From positions 1 through 64,000 of the forward strand of contig CAVSJI010000003.1 of the NCBI GenBank assembly GCA_963728365.1: a stretch of DNA of 64,000 nucleotides, in the 5' to 3' direction. Shown one piece after another: positions 15,113 through 26,040 of this stretch. How positions within the stretch are numbered: position 1 is the stretch's first letter; each line of letters starts with the position of its first letter. The stretch is from VRUE01 sp963728365 (lineage in GTDB: Bacteria > Actinomycetota > Thermoleophilia > Solirubrobacterales > 70-9). The position numbers were made by a program, and so were the translations under genes. The notes beneath the pieces were generated by a model. The model was not told the DNA's origin. It was given only the letters and a program-made list of their open reading frames with translations, and ran no database searches.

Positions 15113-15508
15113 TTAGGAGGCCTTGACGCCGTAGCGCGAACGGGCCTGCTTGCGGTCCGAGACGCCGGCTGCGTCGAGCGTGCCGCGCACGACCTTGTAG
15201 CGGACGCCCGGCAGGTCCTTGACGCGACCACCCCTGACCAGGACCACGGAGTGCTCCTGCAGGTTGTGGCCCTCGCCGGGGATGTAGGTCGTGACCTCCA
15301 TCCCGTTGGTGAGCCGCACACGGGCGATCTTGCGCAGGGCTGAATTCGGCTTCTTCGGCGTCACGGTTGCGACGCGGGTGCAGACGCCTCGCCGCTGCGG
15401 CGCGGCAACCGCCTTCTTGCGACCCTGCGAGGACTTGAGCCCCGGCGTCGCCGTCTTCTTCTTCGGGCGCTTGCGACCCTTCCTGACAAGTTGATTCGTA
15501 TTCGGCAC
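15113..15508 (-). CDS. rpsL: 30S ribosomal protein S12
   Basis: S12 (131 residues) sits in the decoding centre. The GTG start gives VPNTNQLVRKGRKRPKKKTA, matching the usual MPTINQLVRKGR. The lysine in TPKKPNSALRK, the streptomycin-resistance position, is the sensitive-type residue. TACTAT ends eight bases before the GTG and would allow a leaderless start. The reading frame is open far upstream, into a frameshifted membrane-protein gene, but only the S12 portion is conserved. Confidence 0.96.
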   Translation of the reverse strand: MPNTNQLVRKGRKRPKKKTATPGLKSSQGRKKAVAAPQRRGVCTRVATVTPKKPNSALRKIARVRLTNGMEVTTYIPGEGHNLQEHSVVLVRGGRVKDLPGVRYKVVRGTLDAAGVSDRKQARSRYGVKAS

Positions 15509-15509
15509 G

Positions 15510-16309
15510 GCCGCGCATAGTAGAGCAGTCCGCCAATGACCAGCCCCGCCGCTGCCGCGAGCTGCGCGTAGAAGCCGCTCTTCGAGCACCGCCGCCGCGC
15601 CCGAGAAACGCGAGGCGAGCGGTCCCTCGTCGAGCCCGGCGGGCAGGTCGACGAGCAGGATCACGGCGATGCTGAGCAGCCCGAGGGCGATCGTCACCCG
15701 CCCCAACCCTCGCCGCGCCGGGCGCAGCGCGGCCAGCGCGGCGGCCGCCGCCAGCAACGCGATCGGGATCAATGCGAAGGAGTGCGCGTCGAACGGCGTG
15801 CGGGCGCCGGCCGTCGGCGGAGCCGCCGCGTCCAGGCCGGCGTAGCCCGGTTGCCCGATCTCGACGCTGCGATAGGTGACGAACTGGGCGGCGATAAGGC
15901 AGGCGGCGGCAGCGAGCACCGCCGCGCAGATCGCCCGCCGCGGCGTCAGCGCAGCGCTGGCCCGGGTCGCCGCCCTCGTTGTTGCGGCGCTGCCGCGCAG
16001 CAGCAGCCGTTCCCCGCGTGAGAGGCCGCGCAGCACGACCACGCCGACCGGCCGCAGCCGTCGCCCGGTCGCCTTGGCCGCGCCCAGCGCCGCGACGCGC
16101 GCCCTGCGCCCGGCCCGCTCGATCCGCGGCCGCAGCTTTTCGACTCTGGCGAGCGCCCAGTTGTCGGCCGTACGAGTGGCGCGGGCGGCCAATGCCGTCG
16201 CCGCGCCGATGCGCCGCCGCGCCGCTGCTATCATCGCGCGTCGCTCAGGCAGTCTTTTCGAAGTTCGCTTGGAAGTTCGCTTCGCCGGGCCCGCGAGGGC
16301 CTTTTTCAT
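15510..16309 (-). pseudogene. Membrane protein gene with apparent frameshift
   Basis: From the ATG at 16309 the frame encodes a basic, Ala/Arg-rich N-terminal region. A membrane helix follows (AICAAVLAAAACLIAAQFV), then a loop with VEIGQPGYAGLDAAAPPT and two more helices (ALIPIALLAAAAALAAL and TIALGLLSIAVILLVDLP). Near 15577-15582 a plausible fourth helix, GFYAQLAAAAGLVIGGLLYY, continues only in the next frame. One extra base in the sequence GAAGAGCGGCTTC would explain this. In the present frame translation would run straight into rpsL. It is either a recent pseudogene or a sequence error. I do not recognise the family. TTG or GTG starts at 16369 or 16363 are also possible. Confidence 0.55.
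15517..15522 (-). promoter_or_regulatory. -10 element of rpsL
   Basis: TACTAT on the minus strand ends eight bases before the GTG start of rpsL. I see no good -35. It implies that rpsL-rpsG has its own promoter inside the upstream membrane-protein gene. Confidence 0.4.
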
Positions 16310-16387
16310 GCGCCGATCGCGGCTCGCGCCAGATCGTTTGCGTTTGTTCCGTCCCCGTTTCACAACCAAACCCTTACCTTAGGAACC

Positions 16388-18499
<2,112 letters not shown>

Positions 18500-18643
18500 G
18501 CCGGGAGCGGACAGCGCGTAGCTTCTAGCTATATTTCCCAAGTTCGCCCGCAGTCAGCACACGACGCGCTGCGCGGCGGCGCCCCTCAGACTTAATCAGC
18601 CAACCCAGACAGAACACGACTTCGAAAGGTAGAACGGAGAGAG

Positions 18644-19831
<1,188 letters not shown>

Positions 19832-19844
19832 GCGATTCAAGCCG

Positions 19845-19870
19845 GGGCGGGCCCGCTGGCCCGCCCTTTT
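19845..19870 (+). terminator. Rho-independent terminator of tuf
   Basis: GGGCGGGCC, loop CGCT, GGCCCGCCC and then TTTT, 14 nt after the tuf stop. This is the one classical intrinsic terminator with a T-run that I see in the window. Confidence 0.85.
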
Positions 19871-19914
19871 GCTGCCCGCGGCGGGCGGCGAGACAACAGC
19901 AAAGACATACGACC

Positions 19915-19946
19915 GGGGCGGCGCCCCAATTCAAGGGGCCCCGCCC
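19915..19946 (+). promoter_or_regulatory. Hairpin in the rpsJ leader
   Basis: GGGCGG, a C-C mismatch and GCCCC pair with GGGGC and CCGCCC around the loop AATTCAA, 47 nt before the rpsJ start. It could be a regulatory leader hairpin for the S10 operon or a second terminator; no T-run follows. Confidence 0.4.
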
Positions 19947-19993
19947 TTCATGCGCGGTGAGACCGTGCGAGAGGAACGAGAGACGAGTTCGAA

Positions 19994-20314
19994 GTGGCAG
20001 CGATAGCAGCACAGAAAATCCGCATCAGGCTGAAGGCGTACGACCACGACGCCATAGACCGGGCTGCCCGTGAGATCGTCGAGACCGCGGAGCGCACCGG
20101 GGCCAGCGTCTCGGGGCCGGTGCCGCTGCCGACCGAGAAGAACGTCTACTGCGTGATCCGCTCGCCCTTCAAGGACAAGGACTCGCGCGAGCACTTCGAG
20201 ATGCGAACCCACAAGCGCCTGATCGACATCCTCCAGCCTTCGCCGAAAACCGTCGACTCGCTACAGCGCCTGGACTCGCTGCCCGCCGGCGTCGACATCG
20301 AGATCCGGTTGTAG
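19994..20314 (+). CDS. rpsJ: 30S ribosomal protein S10
   Basis: S10 (106 residues) is also the NusB partner NusE. It contains RIRLKAYDHDAIDRAAREIV and the conserved REHFEMRTHKRLIDI. The GTG start gives four extra N-terminal residues (MAAIAAQKIRIRL) relative to the common form. It begins the S10-spc-alpha run. Confidence 0.96.
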   Translation: MAAIAAQKIRIRLKAYDHDAIDRAAREIVETAERTGASVSGPVPLPTEKNVYCVIRSPFKDKDSREHFEMRTHKRLIDILQPSPKTVDSLQRLDSLPAGVDIEIRL

Positions 20315-20319
20315 CGACG

Positions 20320-20949
20320 ATGGCCGCGATCCTCGGCAAGAAGCTCGGCATGACCCAGGTCTTCGGCGAGGACGGGACCGTCACTCCGGTGACCGTGATC
20401 GAGGCCGGCCCCTGCAAGGTGACCGCCGTGCGCGAGTCCGAGCGCGACGGCTACGCCGCCGTGCAGCTCGCCTTCGGCGAGGTCAAGCAGGGCAAGCTGA
20501 GCAAGGGCGAGGAAGGCCACCTGAAGAAGGCCGGCGCCCCGCCGATGCGCCATCTGGTCGAGTTCCGCGACGAGGACCTCGACGCCGAGGAGGGCCCCAA
20601 GATCGGCGACGACGTGACCGTCTCCTCCTTCGAGGCCGGCCAGAAGGTCAAGGTCTCCGGGGTGTCGATCGGCAAGGGCTTCCAGGGCGGGATCAAGCGC
20701 CACAACTTCAGCCGCGGCCCGGTCACCCACGGCTCGCACAACGTCCGCGCCCCGGGCTCGATCGGCGCCAGCACTTTCCCTGCCCGCGTCTTCAAGGGGA
20801 TGCGGATGCCGGGGCAGATGGGCAACAAGCGGGTCACCCAGCGCGGCCTCGAAGTTGCCCAGATCGATTCCGAGAAGAACCTGCTGCTGATCAAGGGCTC
20901 CGTGCCCGGCTCGCGCAACGCGATGGTCGAGGTGAGGACCGATGGCTAA
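20320..20949 (+). CDS. rplC: 50S ribosomal protein L3
   Basis: L3 (209 residues) helps assemble the 23S rRNA core near the peptidyl transferase centre. It starts MAAILGKKLGMTQVFGEDGT and has FSRGPVTHGSHNVRAPGSIG, which includes the family signature. The end overlaps the start of rplD by 8 nt, suggesting translational coupling. Confidence 0.97.
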   Translation: MAAILGKKLGMTQVFGEDGTVTPVTVIEAGPCKVTAVRESERDGYAAVQLAFGEVKQGKLSKGEEGHLKKAGAPPMRHLVEFRDEDLDAEEGPKIGDDVTVSSFEAGQKVKVSGVSIGKGFQGGIKRHNFSRGPVTHGSHNVRAPGSIGASTFPARVFKGMRMPGQMGNKRVTQRGLEVAQIDSEKNLLLIKGSVPGSRNAMVEVRTDG

Positions 20950-21553
20950 GGCAGTCGTGCTCGGCAAGACCACGAAAGCCGACCTGCCGAAAGAGCTCTT
21001 CGCCGAGCCCTTCAACCACTCGCTGGTCGACGAGGCCGCCCGCGCCGACCTCGCCTCGCGCCGTCAGGGCACGGCTTCGACCCGGACCCGCGGCGAGATC
21101 TCGATGACCGGCGCCAAGGCCTGGCGCCAGAAGGGCACCGGCCGCGCCCGGGTCGGCGCGCTCAGCTCTCCGACCCGCTACGGCGGCGGCGTCGCCTTCG
21201 GCCCCAAGCCGCGTCACTACACGGTCAAGGTCAACCGCAAGGCGCGGCGCAAGGCGCTGCGCTCGGCCCTCTCGGTTCACGCCGAGCGTGACAGCGTGGC
21301 GCTGCTGGACGCGAGCGCCTACGAGACGCCCTCGACCAAGACTGCCGCCGAGGCGCTCGAGAAGTGGGGCGCCCGCCGCTCGACCGTCGTCGTCCTCGCG
21401 CCGGAGGAGATCGGCGCCGCGAAGAGCTTCCGCAACATCGAGCGGGTCGAGGTCGCCGAGGTGAGCGCCCTGGGCGTCGCCGACGTGATCGGCGCCGCCT
21501 CGCTGGTCGTCTCCGAGGCCGCGCTGGCGAAGCTGCAGGAGAGGCTGGCCTGA
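20942..21553 (+). CDS. rplD: 50S ribosomal protein L4
   Basis: L4 (203 residues) lines the exit tunnel. The tunnel loop motif GEISMTGAKAWRQKGTGRAR is present near residues 55-75, followed by GGGVAFGPKPRHY. Its stop overlaps the ATG of rplW by one base. Confidence 0.97.
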   Translation: MAKAVVLGKTTKADLPKELFAEPFNHSLVDEAARADLASRRQGTASTRTRGEISMTGAKAWRQKGTGRARVGALSSPTRYGGGVAFGPKPRHYTVKVNRKARRKALRSALSVHAERDSVALLDASAYETPSTKTAAEALEKWGARRSTVVVLAPEEIGAAKSFRNIERVEVAEVSALGVADVIGAASLVVSEAALAKLQERLA

Positions 21554-21846
21554 TGGACGCGCGCACGGTGATCATCCGGCCGGTCGTCTCCGAGAAGAGC
21601 TACGCGCTGATCGGCGAGGGCAAGTACACCTTCCGCGTCGACGATCGCGCCCACAAGACCCAGATCGCCCGCGCGATCGAGGAGATCTTCGACGTCAAGG
21701 TCGCCGAGGTCCGCACCTCCAAGGTGCGCTCGAAGCCGAAGCGCCGCGGCCTGCACCAGGGTCGCTCGCGCGCCTGGAAGAAGGCGATCGTGCAGCTCGC
21801 CCCGGGCGACAGGATCGAGCTCTTCGAAGGCGCCGAGACCGCGTAG
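21553..21846 (+). CDS. rplW: 50S ribosomal protein L23
   Basis: L23 (97 residues) forms the docking site for trigger factor and SRP at the tunnel exit. It starts MDARTVIIRPVVSEKSYALI, the family's usual N-terminus. The ATG at 21553 overlaps the rplD stop. A longer upstream extension in the same frame overlaps rplD and is rejected. Confidence 0.97.
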   Translation: MDARTVIIRPVVSEKSYALIGEGKYTFRVDDRAHKTQIARAIEEIFDVKVAEVRTSKVRSKPKRRGLHQGRSRAWKKAIVQLAPGDRIELFEGAETA

Positions 21847-21857
21847 GAGAGACCGAG

Positions 21858-22700
21858 ATGCCGAACCGCAAAACGAAACCGACCAGCCCCGGGCGCCGCT
21901 TCGCCACCTATCCGCTGCGCGAGCAGCTGACAGCTTCCAGCCCGGAACGCAAGCTGACCGAGGGGCTGCGCAAGTCCGGCGGGCGCAACGCCAACGGCCG
22001 GGTCACCGCCCGCCACCGCGGCGGCGGCGCCAAGCGGCGCTACCGCCAGATCGACTTCAAGCGGCTCAAGGACGGCGTGCCCGCCAAGGTGGCGAGCATC
22101 GAGTACGACCCCAACCGCAGCTGCTACATCGCCCTCCTGCACTATGCCGACGGCGCCAAGAGCTACATCCTCGCCCCGGTCCAGACCGCGGTCGGCGACA
22201 TCGTGCAGTCGGGTCCGGGCGCGGACATCAAACCGGGCAACGCCCTCGCCCTCGGCGAGATGCCTACCGGCACGATCGTCCACAACGTCGAGCTGACCGC
22301 CGGCCAGGGTGGCAAGCTGGGCCGCTCGGCCGGCACCTCGATCCAGCTGGTCGCCAAGGAGGGCGAGATGGTCACCCTGCGTCTGCCCTCCTCGGAGATG
22401 CGCATGGTGCGCGCCGAGTGCCGTGCCACGGTCGGCGTCCTCTCCAACGCCGAGCACCAGAACCTCAAGGTCGGCAAGGCGGGTCGCAACCGCCACAAGG
22501 GCAAGCGTCCGCAGACCCGCGGCGTGGCGATGAATCCGGTCGACCACCCGCACGGCGGCGGCGAGGCGCACCACACGCCCGGCGGCCACCCGGTGACGCC
22601 CTGGGGCAAGCCGACGCTCGGCTACCGGACCCGCAAGAAGGGCAAGCAATCCGACCGCTACATCGTGCGCGGCAGGCGTCGCGGAAAGAAGAAGAGGTAG
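21858..22700 (+). CDS. rplB: 50S ribosomal protein L2
   Basis: L2 (280 residues) is needed for subunit association and peptidyl transfer. It has the signature VAMNPVDHPHGGGEAHHTPG with the conserved histidine, and a basic C-terminus. rpsS begins immediately after the stop. Confidence 0.98.
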   Translation: MPNRKTKPTSPGRRFATYPLREQLTASSPERKLTEGLRKSGGRNANGRVTARHRGGGAKRRYRQIDFKRLKDGVPAKVASIEYDPNRSCYIALLHYADGAKSYILAPVQTAVGDIVQSGPGADIKPGNALALGEMPTGTIVHNVELTAGQGGKLGRSAGTSIQLVAKEGEMVTLRLPSSEMRMVRAECRATVGVLSNAEHQNLKVGKAGRNRHKGKRPQTRGVAMNPVDHPHGGGEAHHTPGGHPVTPWGKPTLGYRTRKKGKQSDRYIVRGRRRGKKKR

Positions 22701-22973
22701 ATGGGACGCTCGACGAAAAAGGGCCCCTGGGTGGAGGAGGCGCTGATCAAGCGCGTCACCGCGATGAACGACTCGGGTCAGAAGCAGATGCTGAAGACCT
22801 GGTCGCGCAGCTCGACGATCTTCCCCGACATGGTCGGCCACACGATCGCCGTCCACGACGGGCGCAAGCACGTGCCGGTCTTCATCTCCGAGTCGATGGT
22901 CGGCCACAAGCTCGGCGAGTTCGCGCCGACCCGCACCTTCCGCTCGCACTCCGGCACCGGGAAGGGGGAGTAG
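22701..22973 (+). CDS. rpsS: 30S ribosomal protein S19
   Basis: S19 (90 residues) lies in the small-subunit head with S13. It starts MGRSTKKGPWVEEALIKRVT and has FVSESMVGHKLGEFAPTRTF-like signature residues at its end. It lies one base before rplV. Confidence 0.97.
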   Translation: MGRSTKKGPWVEEALIKRVTAMNDSGQKQMLKTWSRSSTIFPDMVGHTIAVHDGRKHVPVFISESMVGHKLGEFAPTRTFRSHSGTGKGE

Positions 22974-22974
22974 C

Positions 22975-23334
22975 GTGGCCACGGGACAGATCGTCGTCCG
23001 CGCCAGCTCTCGCTACGTGCGGGTCGCGCCGCGCAAGGCGCGCCTGATCGCCAACCAGGTGCGCGGCATGCACATCGAGCAGGCTCGCTCGCTGCTCGAG
23101 TTCTCGCCGCGCGGCGCCGCCGAGGACATCCGCAAGCTGATCGAGTCGGCCGCCGCCAACGCCGAGAACAACCACGACCTGGTTGCAGACGAGATGCGGA
23201 TCGCCGAGATCACCGTCGACGAAGGCCCCACCCTGCGCCGCTTCCGGCCGCGAGCGCTGGGCCGCGCCTCGCGGATCAACAAGCGCACCAGCCACATCGC
23301 CGTTGCCCTGAGCCCTGACGAGGAAGAGGAGTAG
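22975..23334 (+). CDS. rplV: 50S ribosomal protein L22
   Basis: L22 (119 residues) contributes a beta hairpin to the exit tunnel. The family segment RYVRVAPRKARLIANQVRG is near residue 13, and RFRPRALGRASRINKRTSHI near residue 85 is the tunnel hairpin. The start is GTG. Confidence 0.96.
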   Translation: MATGQIVVRASSRYVRVAPRKARLIANQVRGMHIEQARSLLEFSPRGAAEDIRKLIESAAANAENNHDLVADEMRIAEITVDEGPTLRRFRPRALGRASRINKRTSHIAVALSPDEEEE

Positions 23335-23336
23335 CG

Positions 23337-24128
23337 ATGGGCCAGAAGATCCACCCGGGCGGCTTCCGCGTCGGCTACATCCAGGACTGGAAGTCCAACT
23401 GGTTCGACGAGAAAGACTTCTCCGACATCCTCAACGAGGATCTGAAGATCCGCGAGCACATCGAAAACAAGCTCTCCCACGCCGGGCTCTCGAACATCAC
23501 GATCGAGCGCCACGGCGAGATTGCGGTGGACATCCACACCGCGCGGCCGGGCATCGTGATCGGCAAGTCGGGCTCCGAAGTCGACGCCCTGCGCAAGGAG
23601 CTGCACAAGCTGACCGGTAAACCCGTGAAGGTCAACATTCGCGAGGTGAAGCGCCCCGAGCTCGATGCCAAGCTGGTCGCCCAGTCGATCGCCGAGCAGC
23701 TGCAGAACCGGGTCGCCTTCCGGCGGGCGATGAAACGCGCCCTCACCTCGGCGATGCGCTCCGGCGCCAAGGGGGTCAAGGTCCAGGTCTCGGGCCGTCT
23801 CGGCGGCGCGGAGATGGCACGCACCGAAGGCTATTCCGACGGCCGGGTGCCGCTGCACACGCTGCGCGCCAACATCGACTACGGCTTTTTCGAGGCGCGC
23901 ACGACGACCGGCCGGATCGGCGTCAAGTGCTGGATCAACAAGGGCGAAGTGATGCCTGAGGGCTTCCGCTCCGACCAGCTGACCGACGAGGACGCCGCTC
24001 CGCCGAGCGGCGGCCGCGGCGGAGATCGCGGCAGGGGCGGTCGCGGGGGCGACCGGGGCGGGCGTCCCGGTGGCGGACGCGGCGGCCCGGGCGGCGGCCG
24101 CGGCGGTCAGCGCCGGGGTGGCAGGTAG
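23337..24128 (+). CDS. rpsC: 30S ribosomal protein S3 with RGG-rich tail
   Basis: S3 (263 residues) binds mRNA at the entry site and carries the KH domain (GIVIGKSGSEVDALRKEL). The conserved part ends with GVKCWINKGEVMPEGF near residue 206. The last 45 or so residues are a Gly/Arg repeat (such as GGRGGDRGRGGRGGDRGG) of the RGG type, a likely disordered RNA-binding tail. Other bacteria usually end earlier or have an unrelated acidic tail. Confidence 0.96.
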   Translation: MGQKIHPGGFRVGYIQDWKSNWFDEKDFSDILNEDLKIREHIENKLSHAGLSNITIERHGEIAVDIHTARPGIVIGKSGSEVDALRKELHKLTGKPVKVNIREVKRPELDAKLVAQSIAEQLQNRVAFRRAMKRALTSAMRSGAKGVKVQVSGRLGGAEMARTEGYSDGRVPLHTLRANIDYGFFEARTTTGRIGVKCWINKGEVMPEGFRSDQLTDEDAAPPSGGRGGDRGRGGRGGDRGGRPGGGRGGPGGGRGGQRRGGR

Positions 24129-24130
24129 CC

Positions 24131-24553
24131 ATGCTGATGCCGAAGCGGGTCAAGCACCGCAAGCAGTTCCGCGGCCGGATGCGCGGCAACACCAAGGGCG
24201 GCAGCACCGTCGCCTTCGGCGAGTACGGGCTTAAGTCGGTCGATCGCGGTTGGATCACCAACCGCCAGATCGAGGCCGCTCGCGTGGCGATGACCCGCAA
24301 GATCAAACGTGGCGGCAAGGTCTGGATCAACGTCTTCCCCGACAAGCCCTACACGAAGAAGCCGGCCGAGACCCGGATGGGCTCCGGCAAGGGCAACCCC
24401 GAGGGCTGGGTCGCGGTGATCAAGCCGGGCAAGGTGATGTTCGAGCTGGCCGGCGTGCCCGAGGACCTCGCCCGCGAGGCGCTGCGCCTGGCCGGGCACA
24501 AGCTTCCGGTGAGGACCAAGTTCGTGAGGCGCGAGGGGGTCGAGTCGCAGTGA
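24131..24553 (+). CDS. rplP: 50S ribosomal protein L16
   Basis: L16 (140 residues) organises tRNA binding near the peptidyl transferase centre. It starts MLMPKRVKHRKQFRGRMRGN and has the RMGSGKGNPEGWVAVIKPGK segment. Its TGA stop overlaps the GTG of rpmC. Confidence 0.97.
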   Translation: MLMPKRVKHRKQFRGRMRGNTKGGSTVAFGEYGLKSVDRGWITNRQIEAARVAMTRKIKRGGKVWINVFPDKPYTKKPAETRMGSGKGNPEGWVAVIKPGKVMFELAGVPEDLAREALRLAGHKLPVRTKFVRREGVESQ

Positions 24554-24762
24554 AGGCCGCCGAAGCGCATGATCTGAAAGACGACGAGCTGATCGCCAAG
24601 CTGATCGAAGCCAAGGAAGAGAAGTTCAACCTGCGCTTTCGCCAGGCAACCGGCGAGCTGGAGAACAGCGCCCGCATCGGCCAGGCCAAGCGGGACGTGG
24701 CCAGGCTGCTGACCGTGGCCCGCGAGCGGGGAATTGACGTCGAGAAAGAGCTGAAACGATGA
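24550..24762 (+). CDS. rpmC: 50S ribosomal protein L29
   Basis: L29 (70 residues) sits by L23 at the tunnel exit. The GTG at 24550 overlaps the rplP stop by four bases. The helix-turn-helix body contains LIEAKEEKFNLRFRQATGEL and the ARLLTVARERGI tail. The reading frame is open upstream inside rplP, but that part is not L29. Confidence 0.94.
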   Translation: MKAAEAHDLKDDELIAKLIEAKEEKFNLRFRQATGELENSARIGQAKRDVARLLTVARERGIDVEKELKR

Positions 24763-25337
24763 CGGACGACGAGACGAAAAAAGACGAGACGGTCGACGAG
24801 ACGCCCCAGGATCAGGGGGTCGAGGAGACGCCCCAGGACGAGGCGCCTGCGGCTGAAGACGCTGCGCCGGCCGAGCCGAACCCTGAGGACGAGCTTCCGT
24901 GGAAGGAGCGCCGTCGCTTGCGGCGCTCGCGCGAGCCGCATAAGGCCGGTCCGGCGCTTACGCCTGAGGAGAGGGCTTCGAAGCGGGCTGAGGGGCGCAA
25001 GCGCAAGGCCGAGTCGCGGCGCAAGGAACGGGGTGCGGCGAAGCAGGACAAGACCGCCGGCACCGGGACGCCGCCGGCCGAGCGGGAGTCGGTTGCTGCG
25101 AAGGTGCGGCAGGGGATCGTGGTCTCCAGCAAGGCGGAGAAATCGATCACCGTGCGGATCGACATCGCGCGGCGCCACCCGACCTACGAGAAGGTCGTGC
25201 GCCGCTCGCGCACCCTGCACGCTCACGACGAGCGCAACGAGGCCGGCGAGGGCGACACCGTGCGCATCGTCGAGACCAGGCCGCTCTCGAAGACCAAGCG
25301 CTGGCGCCTGGTCGAGGTGGTGGAGAGAGCGAAGTGA
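24759..25337 (+). CDS. rpsQ: 30S ribosomal protein S17 with large N-terminal extension
   Basis: The S17 domain is the C-terminal 80 residues: KVRQGIVVSSKAEKSITVRI, then HPTYEKVVRRSRTLHAHDE and GDTVRIVETRPLSKTKRWRL. The first 110 or so residues are an added region, first acidic (EETPQDEAPAAEDAAPAEP) and then strongly basic (ERASKRAEGRKRKAESRRKE). The gene overlaps rpmC by the usual ATGA, so the long start is the natural one. At 192 residues it is more than twice the usual length of S17. The extension looks disordered and of unknown function. Confidence 0.92.
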   Translation: MTDDETKKDETVDETPQDQGVEETPQDEAPAAEDAAPAEPNPEDELPWKERRRLRRSREPHKAGPALTPEERASKRAEGRKRKAESRRKERGAAKQDKTAGTGTPPAERESVAAKVRQGIVVSSKAEKSITVRIDIARRHPTYEKVVRRSRTLHAHDERNEAGEGDTVRIVETRPLSKTKRWRLVEVVERAK

Positions 25338-25705
25338 TTCAGCAGGAGTCGAGACTGAAGGTCGCCGACAACTCCGGCGCCCGCGAGATCCTCTGCATCC
25401 GCGTCAAGGGCGGGTCGCACCGCCGCTACGCCGGCGTCGGCGACGTGATCACGGCGACGGTGAAACAGGCCAGCCCGCAGGGCGGCGTGCGCAAGGGCGA
25501 GGTCGTCCAGGCGGTCGTCGTGCGCACCAAGAAGCAGCTCGGCCGGCCCGACGGCACCTACATCTCCTTCGACGAAAACGCGGCCGTGCTGATCGACCCG
25601 GCCAGCAACAACCCCCGCGGCACCCGCATCTTCGGACCGGTCGCCCGCGAGCTGCGCGATCGCAACTTCATGAAAATCATCTCGCTTGCGCCGGAGGTGC
25701 TCTGA
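25334..25705 (+). CDS. rplN: 50S ribosomal protein L14
   Basis: L14 (123 residues) forms intersubunit bridge B8. It starts MIQQESRLKVADNSGAREIL from a GTG overlapping the rpsQ stop, and contains GTRIFGPVARELRDRNFMKI. It is among the most conserved proteins here. Confidence 0.97.
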   Translation: MIQQESRLKVADNSGAREILCIRVKGGSHRRYAGVGDVITATVKQASPQGGVRKGEVVQAVVVRTKKQLGRPDGTYISFDENAAVLIDPASNNPRGTRIFGPVARELRDRNFMKIISLAPEVL

Positions 25706-26040
25706 TGGGCAAGGCGATGCGGATTCGCAAAGACGACCAGGTGATGGTGATGGCCGGCAAGGACGCCGGCAAGGCCGGCCGCGTGCTGCGCACCGAGCCG
25801 AAGAAGGGCCGCGTCTTCGTCGAGCACCTCAACATGATCAAGCGCCACGAACGGCCGCGCTCCGAAACCGACCTGAAAAACCCGCAGGCGGGGGGCATCG
25901 TCGAGAAGGAGGGGCCGATCCACGTCTCCAACGTGATGCTGCTCGACCCCAAAGACAACAAACCCACCCGTGTCGGCGTGCGCCGCGACAAGGGCGGCAA
26001 GCGCGAGCGCTACGCGAAGCGCAGCGGGGGTGCGTTCTAG
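25705..26040 (+). CDS. rplX: 50S ribosomal protein L24
   Basis: L24 (111 residues) is an assembly initiator. The KOW motif lies in KDDQVMVMAGKDAGKAGRVL, and the segment NMIKRHERP follows. The ATG shares one base with the rplN stop. A much longer upstream frame overlapping rplN is a shadow. Confidence 0.96.
   Translation: MGKAMRIRKDDQVMVMAGKDAGKAGRVLRTEPKKGRVFVEHLNMIKRHERPRSETDLKNPQAGGIVEKEGPIHVSNVMLLDPKDNKPTRVGVRRDKGGKRERYAKRSGGAF

Noticed and set aside
15113..16369. Single 418-residue membrane protein-S12 fusion
   Set aside because: S12 has a normal start and its own -10-like element; the upstream frame is better explained by a frameshifted separate gene.
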